From: DASRAJ01 sp035638255
GTDB taxonomy: Bacteria > Bacteroidota > Bacteroidia > Chitinophagales > UBA10324
Length of the DNA: 64,000 nucleotides
Assembly (NCBI GenBank): GCA_035638255.1
Contig: DASRAJ010000051.1
Span: forward strand, 1 to 64,000
Reading direction: 5' to 3'
Under the pieces are notes generated by a model. That model was not told the origin of the DNA. It worked only from the letters and a program-made list of their open reading frames with translations, and did not search any database. The translations under genes were made by a program, and so were the position numbers. Below, in pieces: positions 16,393 through 24,722 of this stretch (positions are counted from its first letter, which is position 1; every line of letters begins with the position of its first letter).

Positions 16393-17229
16393 TCAAGGTT
16401 TGCTTAAGCAATTATCGATCGCCATAGTCATGGATGGTGCACCAGGTGCGGGCGCTTGTACATCAAGTCGCAAGCCTGCATCAATTACTGCTTGTGAAGT
16501 GAGCGGACCGAAAGCTCCAATCTTTAAATTCTTCTGCTTGAAATCAGGAAAGTTTTGCTTCAATGATTGTACCCCACCCGGCGAGAAAAATACAATCATA
16601 TCATACTTGCGCAGTTCCTTTTCAGATAATTCTACAGCTACGGTTTTGAAGATCACTGCTTCAGCATTCTCGTATCTCTTCTTGCGCAAATATTCTGCAA
16701 TTTCAGATTTGTGTGTGTCAGAACATGGAATCAGAAACTTTTCACGATCGCGGTGCTTCTCAATAATCTCAATCATGCCCTGAAGAGTGCCATCACCGAA
16801 GAACACTTTTCTTTTACGATACAAAATATATTTCTGCAGGTAGAGTGCAATGGCCTCAGTCATGCAGTAATACTTTCCATCCGGCGAAATTTTTGCTCTC
16901 AGATCATCAATCAATTTGAAATATTGATCTACCGCACTGCGGCTTGTGAATATCACAGCAGCAAATTCAGCTGGATTGACTTTTAGTCTCCGGAATTCAC
17001 GCGTAGACACACCTTCGAGATGAATGAAGGGCTTGAAATTAATGGTCAGTTTATGCTTGCGGGCAAGATCGGTATACGGATTCTTATCGTTCTCGGGTTT
17101 CGGTTGGGCAATGAGGATGGACTTTATTTGAATCCTCTGCAAAGAACCATTCAACGGTTTACCGTTGTGATCTTTTTGCAGAGTTTTAGAATTTACCTGA
17201 CGAGATAATTTTGTAGCTGCCAATTTCAT
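16393..17229 (-). CDS. hemD: Uroporphyrinogen-III synthase
   Basis: This 278-residue protein has a two-lobed HemD fold: the KSILIAQPKPENDKNPYTDLA start of lobe 1, the lobe boundary around AVIFTSRSAVDQYFKLID, then DGTLQGMIEIIEKH and the C-terminal VFFSPGGVQSLKQNFPDF, followed by IGAFGPLTSQAVIDAGLRLD. It cyclises hydroxymethylbilane with inversion of ring D to give uroporphyrinogen III for haem. About 35 extra residues precede the domain (MKLAATKLSRQVNSKTLQ), as in many Bacteroidota relatives. It follows the DUF4271 gene by 12 nt on the same strand. This pair next to the T9SS core is a recurrent Bacteroidota arrangement. Confidence 0.9.
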   Translation of the reverse strand: MKLAATKLSRQVNSKTLQKDHNGKPLNGSLQRIQIKSILIAQPKPENDKNPYTDLARKHKLTINFKPFIHLEGVSTREFRRLKVNPAEFAAVIFTSRSAVDQYFKLIDDLRAKISPDGKYYCMTEAIALYLQKYILYRKRKVFFGDGTLQGMIEIIEKHRDREKFLIPCSDTHKSEIAEYLRKKRYENAEAVIFKTVAVELSEKELRKYDMIVFFSPGGVQSLKQNFPDFKQKNLKIGAFGPLTSQAVIDAGLRLDVQAPAPGAPSMTMAIDNCLSKP

Positions 17230-17241
17230 TTTCCTGTTTTA

Positions 17242-18183
17242 CTATAGTGAAATCCTGATAGTACCAAGGTTTAACAGCAATCTGATGATGATCAATACCG
17301 GTGCAATTTCAAGGGCGCAAAGGTACAGTAAAAAATGAATTACATGCGAACCGAAATAAGATATGCCGATATTAAAACCCTTGATGTAGCGGATCGATAG
17401 CATAACGGCCACGATTACCAATGAAGCATAGAGAGCAATGATGTTTGTTATTGGAGGGCTGAATGCAATGAGTAGCAGCAGCGGAAAAAGATAAACTCCC
17501 AATACGCGGTTAATTTGAATTTCATAAAAGTTGTAGAGTTTCAATTCTTTTTTGAATGGAAAGATTATTTCTGCTGCTTTGAGGGCAATGTAACGCAGAA
17601 GCAATGCCGTTTCAGCACAGGCAAAAGAAAAAATCATCAGCAGCCATGTCGGTTCAATCTGAACGATTTTAAAATGCTGCAGTAGCAGGAAAACGTAAAA
17701 TGAAATCACGAGTGATGAAAAGATATTTAGCAGCACGACTCCGAAGGGGACACCAACTCCGAGGTCGCGGATTACCTGCTGATTTATTCCCCAATTCCTG
17801 AACGTCTGCCTAAGTTCATCAAAATCCGTCGGATAACCAAAACGAATAGCTGCCAGAAAGGCGAGAAGAGAAAGTGATAACCAAAATTTCCAATCTTCCC
17901 CTGATTTATCAGCATCTTTTTTCATCGGCAATTCGAGCGGATGATCCGGAGGTAAACCGTTGGACCGCATGATCAGATATGAAGGAAACTGATCACTCCA
18001 CCGCTGATAAAATTCTTTGCTTCTCTGAAAGGAAGAGTTTTTGGGATTGATATTGTTGAATTGAGAAGAAGAATCTCCGGCTGATGCCTGTAAAGAATCT
18101 GCGATTAAGATCGCAGAATCATTTTGCGAAAAAATTTTTCCTGCAAAGAGCAGATAGAAAACAAACAGGCCGTAGAATTTCAG
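17242..18183 (-). CDS. DUF4271 membrane protein, probable CTG start
   Basis: This integral membrane protein has about seven helices and the DUF4271 C-terminal pattern (GISYFGSHVIHFLLYLCALE, then IAPVLIIIRLLLNLG). The first ATG (17970) would leave the open frame upstream unexplained. The frame runs back to the stop of the BamA-like gene with no ATG, GTG or TTG. A CTG at 18183-18181 gives MKFYGLFVFYLLFAGKIFSQ, an excellent signal peptide, and a 313-residue protein of the length expected for the family. I therefore extended the gene to this CTG. It lies 12 nt after the BamA-like stop and 12 nt before hemD, in one operon. Its function is unknown; conserved linkage suggests an envelope or T9SS-related role. 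Confidence 0.7.
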   Translation of the reverse strand: MKFYGLFVFYLLFAGKIFSQNDSAILIADSLQASAGDSSSQFNNINPKNSSFQRSKEFYQRWSDQFPSYLIMRSNGLPPDHPLELPMKKDADKSGEDWKFWLSLSLLAFLAAIRFGYPTDFDELRQTFRNWGINQQVIRDLGVGVPFGVVLLNIFSSLVISFYVFLLLQHFKIVQIEPTWLLMIFSFACAETALLLRYIALKAAEIIFPFKKELKLYNFYEIQINRVLGVYLFPLLLLIAFSPPITNIIALYASLVIVAVMLSIRYIKGFNIGISYFGSHVIHFLLYLCALEIAPVLIIIRLLLNLGTIRISL

Positions 18184-18195
18184 AAAAAAATTTTC

Positions 18196-19974
18196 TCAAA
18201 AGTAATTGACATATCCAAAATGAATCTTCGCGTTTCGAAACTGGATTGGATTGTTTTGCTGCTGCCCGAGCGCATAGTTCACCCCGAAAATTCCGGCGCG
18301 TGTTTCAAAATTGATTCCGGCCCCAAAACCAATCGGTGCATCATGAGTCGAGGGTGAAAGAGATTCATTTACCACGTAAGCTCCATCGAAGAACAAATAG
18401 AAATAAGAATTCTGCCCGAGCAAATAATGATACTCGAGGGTACCAATGTGATACTGCGAAGTGAAAATTGATTGTTCATTGAATCCGCGCAGCAAATGAA
18501 ATCCGCCAATGCGAAACAATTCATTCTGGAAAATTTTGTTGCTGAAAATAGCCGCACCGTGATAAGAAGCCTGAATCACACTGCGGGATGAAAGCTGAAA
18601 GTACCTGTCAATCTCACCTCTGAAAATAAATTGCGTTTCTTTCCTCCCGACTGAATCGTACAACGAAGCAAAATTGAACGACGGATCATTTGGATCACTT
18701 AACTGCACAATTCCCGCATTCTCCTTCACCTTTCTACTACCTGCCTGTCCGCTCACCAAAAAATTCCAGCCGTGCTTGGGGTTGAACCGGTAATCAAGTT
18801 GCTCAAACTTGTATTCCAGCCCATAGTATTTCGTTCTGAGATCGAGATACGATGGAAGTTGCTTCGATTGAATGATCTGCGTGCTGTCAAATGAGAGGAT
18901 GGAAGTTGCTGAATTCTGAAAAAAGAATTTGAAATAATTCACCCCGGTAAAAAGATATTTCACCCCGATTTGTTCTTTCACATTAATGTAGAACGTATCA
19001 TTTTTGTAGAGCGAAAAATTCCCGTCAGCGCCAAAAGGAAGGTTGAGGATATAAGGATAATCAGCCCTAAATTCAGCCTGCGTTGTTCTGCTTTGCAATT
19101 GAGAGAAGCTCAAAAAAACACTTTCCCCTCTTCCAAAAGGATTCACCAGATTCAACTGCCCATCACCGGTAATTAATAGCTTACCGCTTGAATTGGCATT
19201 TGGCAAAACACCAACTACTACATCAAAGCGGCTTGCATTCTTCTTCTGTAGAAATAAGGTGATAACTGCATGATCGCCATTGAAAATAATTTGAGGCGAG
19301 CGTAATGCAGAGCAAAATGGAAGCTCACGAATCCTGGTAGTTATCTTCCGAATTAAATCCTCGCGATAGATCGAAGGAAAGCGAAACCCAAGATAATTGG
19401 CCAGATATGCCTTGGCAATTTTCACATCACCTTTGATGCTAATGCTGTCAAGAGTGATGAGTTTGTTTTTCTGAAGAAATATTTTTGCCGCAAGTTGCTC
19501 ATCACGCTCCGAAATGCTATCAAGTTTCACTGATGCAAAGGGATAACCGTTGTTCTCACAATACTGCAGAATTGCTTCCATCAATTGCTGCACTTGATCA
19601 GCATGAAATGGTTTCCTGTCATACAATCGTTCTCTGAAACCGATGCGGCTTAAAATGACTTCATCCACATTTCCATTCTCAAGCGAAGCCCACTGCCATT
19701 GTTTTCCTACCAGTAAACTTGCTTTGAGCTGAGCGGAATCGTGAATGAAATCCCGGAACGTCGCTTCAAGAAAACCATTTTTAAAAAGTTTGCTGAGAAG
19801 ATTTTTCATTTCGTTGTCGCGTGAAATGAAGTCCGTGAAATTTCTGCGATAAGAGAAATCATGGGTGAGGAAGGAAGTATCTTTGTCCTCAGGAATTATT
19901 TGCAGCGAAAATCTTCCCTGCGCGAACAAACTCGCCGGAACAAGAAACAAAATCAAAAAAAAATTTCGTATCAC
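18196..19974 (-). CDS. BamA/TamA-like outer-membrane protein with POTRA domains
   Basis: This 592-residue protein has a signal peptide (MIRNFFLILFLVPASLFAQ). Periplasmic POTRA-like repeats follow in residues about 90-270 (FHADQVQQLMEAILQYCENN, ITLDSISIKGDVKIAKAYL). A C-terminal 16-strand-type barrel of the Omp85 family has the loop-6 motif LLRGFNEQSIF and a final aromatic strand ending GYVNYF. It is shorter than BamA itself, which suggests an accessory Omp85 (TamA-like) insertase or a lipid/protein export pore. It is the first gene of a minus-strand operon with the DUF4271 protein and hemD. It is divergent from hemW, with only 44 nt between the start codons. Confidence 0.85.
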   Translation of the reverse strand: MIRNFFLILFLVPASLFAQGRFSLQIIPEDKDTSFLTHDFSYRRNFTDFISRDNEMKNLLSKLFKNGFLEATFRDFIHDSAQLKASLLVGKQWQWASLENGNVDEVILSRIGFRERLYDRKPFHADQVQQLMEAILQYCENNGYPFASVKLDSISERDEQLAAKIFLQKNKLITLDSISIKGDVKIAKAYLANYLGFRFPSIYREDLIRKITTRIRELPFCSALRSPQIIFNGDHAVITLFLQKKNASRFDVVVGVLPNANSSGKLLITGDGQLNLVNPFGRGESVFLSFSQLQSRTTQAEFRADYPYILNLPFGADGNFSLYKNDTFYINVKEQIGVKYLFTGVNYFKFFFQNSATSILSFDSTQIIQSKQLPSYLDLRTKYYGLEYKFEQLDYRFNPKHGWNFLVSGQAGSRKVKENAGIVQLSDPNDPSFNFASLYDSVGRKETQFIFRGEIDRYFQLSSRSVIQASYHGAAIFSNKIFQNELFRIGGFHLLRGFNEQSIFTSQYHIGTLEYHYLLGQNSYFYLFFDGAYVVNESLSPSTHDAPIGFGAGINFETRAGIFGVNYALGQQQNNPIQFRNAKIHFGYVNYF

Positions 19975-19992
19975 AACGGCGAATTTACCAAT

Positions 19993-20021
19993 GACTAATG
20001 ACTAATGACCACTGACTGATG
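19993..20021. repeat. Heptamer array touching the hemW start codon
   Basis: Four 7-nt units in a row (GACTAAT, GACTAAT, GACCACT, GACTGAT) end so that the last AT plus the next G is the hemW ATG. The array therefore fills the hemW ribosome-binding region, and no Shine-Dalgarno-like sequence is seen. Confidence 0.8.
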
Positions 20022-21152
20022 GCAGGTATTTACATTCATATTCCATATTGTAAGCAAGCATGTCACTACTGCGACTTTCATTTTTCAGTGAAGCAGGAAA
20101 CGAAGGATGCCTTCATTAATTCTTTGCTGAAAGAAATTTCGGTGCAGAAAGAATACCTGCAAAGTGAAGATGTAGAAACGATTTATTTCGGTGGTGGCAC
20201 ACCTTCACTGCTTTCAGATTCAGAATTGAACAAAATTTTTGAAGCGCTCGAAAAAAATTTCTCCATCAAAGCTGATGCAGAAATGACCTACGAAGCAAAC
20301 CCTGATGATTTAAAAGAAGAAAAAATTTCTTCACTGAGAAACTCCCCGGTGAATCGCCTGAGCATTGGCATTCAATCCTTCTTCGAAAAAGATTTACGCT
20401 GGATGAATCGCACGCACAATGCGACACAGGCACTTACGTGTGTGAAGCGTGCGCAGGATGAAGGCTTCAGCAACATAACAATTGATTTGATCTACGGGCT
20501 TCCCGATTCAACGAATGATGAGTGGGAGGAAAATCTTGAAAAAGCTTTTGAGCTGAATGTGCAGCATCTCTCCTGTTATTGCCTTACGGTTGAGCCACGA
20601 ACGGCTCTTGCTCATTTCATTGCTGATGGAAAAAGTAAACCGCCGGATGAGGAACAAGCAGCTCAGCAATTTGAAATATTGATGAAGAAAATGAAAGAGC
20701 ACGATTGGATTCATTATGAGATTTCAAACTTTGCTTCTTCTGAAAAATTTATTTCACAACACAACAGAGCTTACTGGGAAAGGAAAAAATACCTCGGTCT
20801 CGGACCTTCAGCACATTCATTCAACGGAACTTCCCGACAATGGAATGTTGCAAACAATTATCAATACATCGAAGCAATATCTCGAGGAGTTGTTCCTTTT
20901 GAAAAAGAAGAATTGAATGAAGTGCAAAAAGTGAATGAGCAAATCATGACTCGGCTGCGAACAATTTGGGGATTACCACTTTCAATTTTCAATTTTCAAT
21001 TTTCAAACCTGCTCAGGGAGAAAAGCAAGCCATTTGTCGAAGAGAAATTTTTGAAGTGGCAGAACGATTCGCTGATTTTAACTGACCGTGGAAAACTGAT
21101 TGCTGATAAAATTATTCTTGACTTGATGTTTGACGTTAAAGAATCCTTATAG
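20019..21152 (+). CDS. hemW: Radical SAM haem chaperone HemW
   Basis: This 377-residue radical SAM protein has the [4Fe-4S] motif CKQACHYC (C11, C15, C18) plus the HemW continuation DFHFSV, the GGGTPSLLS glycine motif, the EANPDDL strand and NRLSIGIQSFFEKDLRWMNR. The HemW C-terminal domain follows (YEISNFAS, SQHNRAYWERKKYLGLGPSAHSF). HemW binds haem and hands it to haem proteins; older annotations call it HemN-like coproporphyrinogen oxidase. The extra Cys that follows CxxxCxxC in true HemN is absent. A heptamer repeat is embedded near the C-terminus (residues about 322-330, PLSIFNFQF). It is convergent with the LRR gene, with a 25-nt gap. Confidence 0.93.
   Translation: MAGIYIHIPYCKQACHYCDFHFSVKQETKDAFINSLLKEISVQKEYLQSEDVETIYFGGGTPSLLSDSELNKIFEALEKNFSIKADAEMTYEANPDDLKEEKISSLRNSPVNRLSIGIQSFFEKDLRWMNRTHNATQALTCVKRAQDEGFSNITIDLIYGLPDSTNDEWEENLEKAFELNVQHLSCYCLTVEPRTALAHFIADGKSKPPDEEQAAQQFEILMKKMKEHDWIHYEISNFASSEKFISQHNRAYWERKKYLGLGPSAHSFNGTSRQWNVANNYQYIEAISRGVVPFEKEELNEVQKVNEQIMTRLRTIWGLPLSIFNFQFSNLLREKSKPFVEEKFLKWQNDSLILTDRGKLIADKIILDLMFDVKESL
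20981..21007. repeat. Heptamer array inside hemW
   Basis: Three copies of TTCAATT plus a partial fourth lie within the hemW coding sequence, translated as the odd segment SIFNFQFSN in a poorly conserved linker. Slippage by one unit would shift the frame. Confidence 0.7.
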
Positions 21153-21177
21153 AATTTTACTCAGCGCGGTGATTTGT

Positions 21178-22914
21178 TCAATGGTGTCCCTCCAGGTTCT
21201 CAATCTGGAGGAGATTGTTCAACCCCTTGGCGACGATTTGAGTTTTCGGCAATGCTTTATTCAGATCATTAAATATCTGCACAGTAAGTTTATTAAAGCT
21301 CAAATCCAGTGTTTGCAGCCAGGTCATTTTTTGCAACTGAAGACAAGTCGCCCCAATATCAAGCGAAGTATTGTAAGCAATGTTAAGGGTCTTCAATTTT
21401 TTGAGAGAAGAAAAATTTGGCGGCAGCGCCTTCAATTCATTCGCTTTCAAATCGAGGTATTCAAGATTTTGCAATGAAGAAAAATCATCCGGCAACAGCG
21501 AAATCAAATTGTCACGAAGGTCAAGTACGCGAAGCTTTTGTAGTTGTGAACAGGAGAAAGGCAACCCCGGAATCACCTGATCCTTTAAGCTCAGCACTTC
21601 CAGATTTTTCAAATTGCCGATAGAAGATGGCAGCACTTGAATTTTGAAAATATGATCCACGAAGAAATCACCATCAAGTTGCAACACCCGTAAATTCGTT
21701 AACTCACCAATCCATTTTGGAATCTTTTTGATCTTATTGCGATCGAGAATGAGCACTTCGAGATTGGTAGCTTTTCGCAATGCGTTCGAGATGGAAAGCA
21801 GGTTGCAGAAGGTCATGTTCAGCTCACGAAGCTTTGGCATCTTTGCAACCGCATTCGGAATTTTTCCAAGCAAACTGCGGGAGAGGTTGAGGACTTCCAG
21901 ATTTATAAGGCGATCAAAATCACCCGGCAGGTCACGAATATTATTGCTGCGCTGACCAAGCACATCAGTACCCAAATTCAATTCCTTTAGCTGCACAAGT
22001 TGTGTGAATGACTTCGGAAGCTCTGAAAGAAGATTACCGCTCAAATCAAGTTTCTCCACCGATTTTAATTTACCAACTGAGTTAGGGAGCGATGTCAAAT
22101 CATTCGAAGCGATATTCAGATTTTTCAGAGAAGGAATTTGTGATACTTCTGCAATCACTTTTTCATAATCAAGCTGCGGATTGTTTTTTAGAATCAGTGT
22201 TTCAAGAGAAGTCATCTTCTCCGGATCATTTGGAAAAGAAACAAGCTTGTTATCTGACAAATCAATTTCGGTCAGGTGGGTGAGCGAAGAAAAGTTTTCA
22301 GGCAACTCAGAAATATTGCATGCAGACAGATCCAATACTTCTAATGAATTCAACCCACCCAACACCTCCATCAGTGATGACCAGTTCATCTTACGATTAA
22401 AAGACAAATTCAAAAATTGAAGTTTGCTGCATTGAGTGATCGTAGACGGAAGTTCCGTCAACAAATTTGATTTTAGATTCAATGAGTGCAACTGCTGAAG
22501 GGATCCGATATTTACAGGAAGTGATTTTAAATTACTAACGCTGATCTCAAGATATTCCAATGTGGAAAGCTGAGCAAGTTGTTTCACCACCTCATCCCAA
22601 TTCACGATCGGACAATGCTTGAACGCAATGCCTTTAAGATGTTTTAGAGTTTTGAAACCGGAAGGAAAAGAATTCAGTGAATCCGCCTCAAGAAATAAAT
22701 AGTAGCAACGGTCAGCATTCTTAATTGCCAGATCAGCACGGTAGAAAGTAGAGTCGCTGTCGTATGGAATTTCACGAAGCTGAGCAAATGTGAATGGTGA
22801 ATGGTGAATGGTGAATAACGTAGTTAGTAATAAAAATTTCGCCACAGATACCACAGGTGCTCGCAAATTTTTTTTCACGAAGGATTTCACTGATGAACTC
22901 AAATTCATTTTCAC
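21178..22914 (-). CDS. Exported leucine-rich repeat protein
   Basis: This 578-residue protein has roughly twenty LRRs of about 23 residues (LKSLNLSFN-like units: LHSLNLKSNLLTELPSTI, LEVLDLSACNISELPENF, LEYLDLKANELKALPPNF). LRR solenoids of this type mediate protein-protein contacts. The N-terminus is unusual: the hydrophobic leader reads FLLLTTLFTIHHSPFTFAQ, and the segment IHHSPFT is a translated GTGAATG heptamer array (22790-22817). No sorting domain or lipobox is present, so it is probably periplasmic or on the inner face of the outer membrane. The exact start is uncertain because upstream sequence also looks like intergenic repeat. It follows lysS on the same strand by about 105 nt. Confidence 0.8.
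   Translation of the reverse strand: MKMNLSSSVKSFVKKNLRAPVVSVAKFLLLTTLFTIHHSPFTFAQLREIPYDSDSTFYRADLAIKNADRCYYLFLEADSLNSFPSGFKTLKHLKGIAFKHCPIVNWDEVVKQLAQLSTLEYLEISVSNLKSLPVNIGSLQQLHSLNLKSNLLTELPSTITQCSKLQFLNLSFNRKMNWSSLMEVLGGLNSLEVLDLSACNISELPENFSSLTHLTEIDLSDNKLVSFPNDPEKMTSLETLILKNNPQLDYEKVIAEVSQIPSLKNLNIASNDLTSLPNSVGKLKSVEKLDLSGNLLSELPKSFTQLVQLKELNLGTDVLGQRSNNIRDLPGDFDRLINLEVLNLSRSLLGKIPNAVAKMPKLRELNMTFCNLLSISNALRKATNLEVLILDRNKIKKIPKWIGELTNLRVLQLDGDFFVDHIFKIQVLPSSIGNLKNLEVLSLKDQVIPGLPFSCSQLQKLRVLDLRDNLISLLPDDFSSLQNLEYLDLKANELKALPPNFSSLKKLKTLNIAYNTSLDIGATCLQLQKMTWLQTLDLSFNKLTVQIFNDLNKALPKTQIVAKGLNNLLQIENLEGHH
22790..22817. repeat. Heptamer array in the leader of the LRR gene
   Basis: GTGAATG occurs three times, followed by GTGAATA, with no interruption on the plus strand. 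The array is translated on the minus strand as part of the LRR protein signal peptide. Confidence 0.85.
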
Positions 22915-22990
22915 TTTTTACTCTCTCTGCCATCTTTTTTCCACCAAGAATTACACCATCAAACACAACCATCTATTCCCCACTAAGGTT

Positions 22991-23018
22991 TCACTATTCA
23001 CCATTCACTATTCACTAT
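22991..23018. repeat. Heptamer array just past the lysS stop codon
   Basis: Units TCACTAT, TCACCAT, TCACTAT, TCACTAT end one base before the lysS stop codon (23020-23022 on the minus strand). The reverse complement (ATAGTGA/ATGGTGA) is the same family as the array at 22790-22817. Confidence 0.85.
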
Positions 23019-23019
23019 T

Positions 23020-24531
23020 TCATTTCTCCTGCCGCATCTGCGGAAATAGAATCACATCCTGAATGCTCTGCGAATTCGTCATGATCATTGCCAAACGATC
23101 AATACCGATTCCCAATCCTGCTGTGGGCGGCATTCCGTACTCAAGCGCACGCAGGTAATCTTCATCGAGTTGCATCGCCTCTTCATCACCGCGTTTGCCT
23201 AATTCTAATTGCTCTTCAAATCTTTTTCGCTGATCAAGCGGATCATTCAACTCACTGAATGCGTTGCAAATTTCCTTGGTGTTGCAGGTCGCTTCGAATC
23301 GTTCCACCAATCCCGGCTTGCTGCGATGCTTCTTTGCCAGCGGCGACATTTCAATGGGATAATCAGTGATGAACGTCGGCTGAATCAATAGCGGCTCACA
23401 CTGATCACTGAAAATTTCGTCAATGATTTTTCCTTTTGCCATCGTGTTATCTATATGTATGCTCAGCGTGTGCGCACACTCACGCAATAGTGCTTCATCC
23501 ATAGTGCTGATATCAATGCCGGTAAAATGATGAATGGCCTCGTACATGGTATATCGCTTCCATGGACGCTTGAAATCAATAAGATTTTCTCCAACCAGCA
23601 CTTCTGTTTTTCCATGAAGGTCGAGCACAACCCGCTCAATCATTTCCTCCACCAGGTTCATCATCCACTCATAATCTTTGTACGCCACATACAACTCCAT
23701 CATCGTAAACTCAGGATTGTGAAAGCGGTCCATTCCTTCATTGCGAAAATCTTTTGCGAACTCAAACACACCTTCCATTCCTCCGGCAATAAGGCGTTTC
23801 AAATACAATTCGTCTGCGATGCGCAGGTACAACGTCATGTCGAGCGTGTTATGATGCGTAGTGAAAGGCCGCGCTGCTGCACCACCGTAGATGGGTTGCA
23901 GAATAGGAGTTTCAACTTCGAAATAATTTTTTGAAAGAAGAAACCGTCGCATGGATTCTACCATCTTCGAACGTTGCAGGAAAACTTCCTTTGAATGATG
24001 GTTGACTGTGAGATCAACATAACGCTGGCGATACCGCAACTCCGGATCAGTCACTTCATCGAACTTCTCTCCTTCTTTTTCTTTTACCACCGGCAGCGGC
24101 TTCAGCGATTTGGTCAGTAGCTTGAGTGACTGCGCATGAATTGAAATTTCTCCCGTCTTCGTTCTGAAAACAAAACCGGTGACACCGATGAAATCACCGA
24201 GGTCAAGTAATTTCTTCCACACAATTTCATAGGGTGATTTATCCTCACCGGTACAGAGATCATCTCTCTTCAAATACAATTGAATTCTTCCTTTTGAATC
24301 CTGGATGGAACAGAAAGAAGCACCGCCCATGATACGCTTGCTCATAATTCTTCCTGCCACAGAAACAGTTTTTCCCTCGAAGGATTGTGGATCTTTTTCG
24401 AATTGCTCAGAGATATCTGTTGAATATGCATTCACTTCGAATCCTTCTGCAGGATAAGGATCAATGCCAAGCTCGATAAGTTCTTGCAATGCCTGGCGAC
24501 GAAGGATTTCGTGTTCACTCAATTGGTTCAT
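23020..24531 (-). CDS. lysS: Lysine--tRNA ligase (class II)
   Basis: This is a 503-residue class II aminoacyl-tRNA synthetase that charges tRNA-Lys. The N-terminal OB-fold anticodon-binding domain spans residues about 50-170 (GKTVSVAGRIMSKRIMGGAS, KSPYEIVWKKLLDLGDFIGV). Motif 2 is seen in FRNEGMDRFHNPEFTMMELY. The lysine pocket region includes PLAKKHRSKPGLVERFE, and motif 3 is GLGIGIDRLAMIMT near the end. The start MNQLSEHEILRRQALQEL is the usual family N-terminus. The coding end lies beside a heptamer array. A tRNA-Lys gene is in the same window at 40280 but is not linked. Confidence 0.97.
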   Translation of the reverse strand: MNQLSEHEILRRQALQELIELGIDPYPAEGFEVNAYSTDISEQFEKDPQSFEGKTVSVAGRIMSKRIMGGASFCSIQDSKGRIQLYLKRDDLCTGEDKSPYEIVWKKLLDLGDFIGVTGFVFRTKTGEISIHAQSLKLLTKSLKPLPVVKEKEGEKFDEVTDPELRYRQRYVDLTVNHHSKEVFLQRSKMVESMRRFLLSKNYFEVETPILQPIYGGAAARPFTTHHNTLDMTLYLRIADELYLKRLIAGGMEGVFEFAKDFRNEGMDRFHNPEFTMMELYVAYKDYEWMMNLVEEMIERVVLDLHGKTEVLVGENLIDFKRPWKRYTMYEAIHHFTGIDISTMDEALLRECAHTLSIHIDNTMAKGKIIDEIFSDQCEPLLIQPTFITDYPIEMSPLAKKHRSKPGLVERFEATCNTKEICNAFSELNDPLDQRKRFEEQLELGKRGDEEAMQLDEDYLRALEYGMPPTAGLGIGIDRLAMIMTNSQSIQDVILFPQMRQEK

Positions 24532-24722
24532 GATAAATTAGTGGGGCGAAAATAACTGTTGCATTGTGATTTAGCTTTAGAGTTCTATGAAAAGTGCCAA
24601 TTTAAAAGCCACGGGAATTTTTAGATATTTCCATAGTGCTTGAATACCTTCCCGGTATAAAAAAACTACTACATTTATTGACAATTCTGAGAAGCAATTT
24701 AATGTTAAGCAACAGAACAAAG

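Noticed and set aside
22790..23018. Repeat arrays considered as a CRISPR
   Set aside because: Units are 7 nt without spacers, and no cas genes are present.
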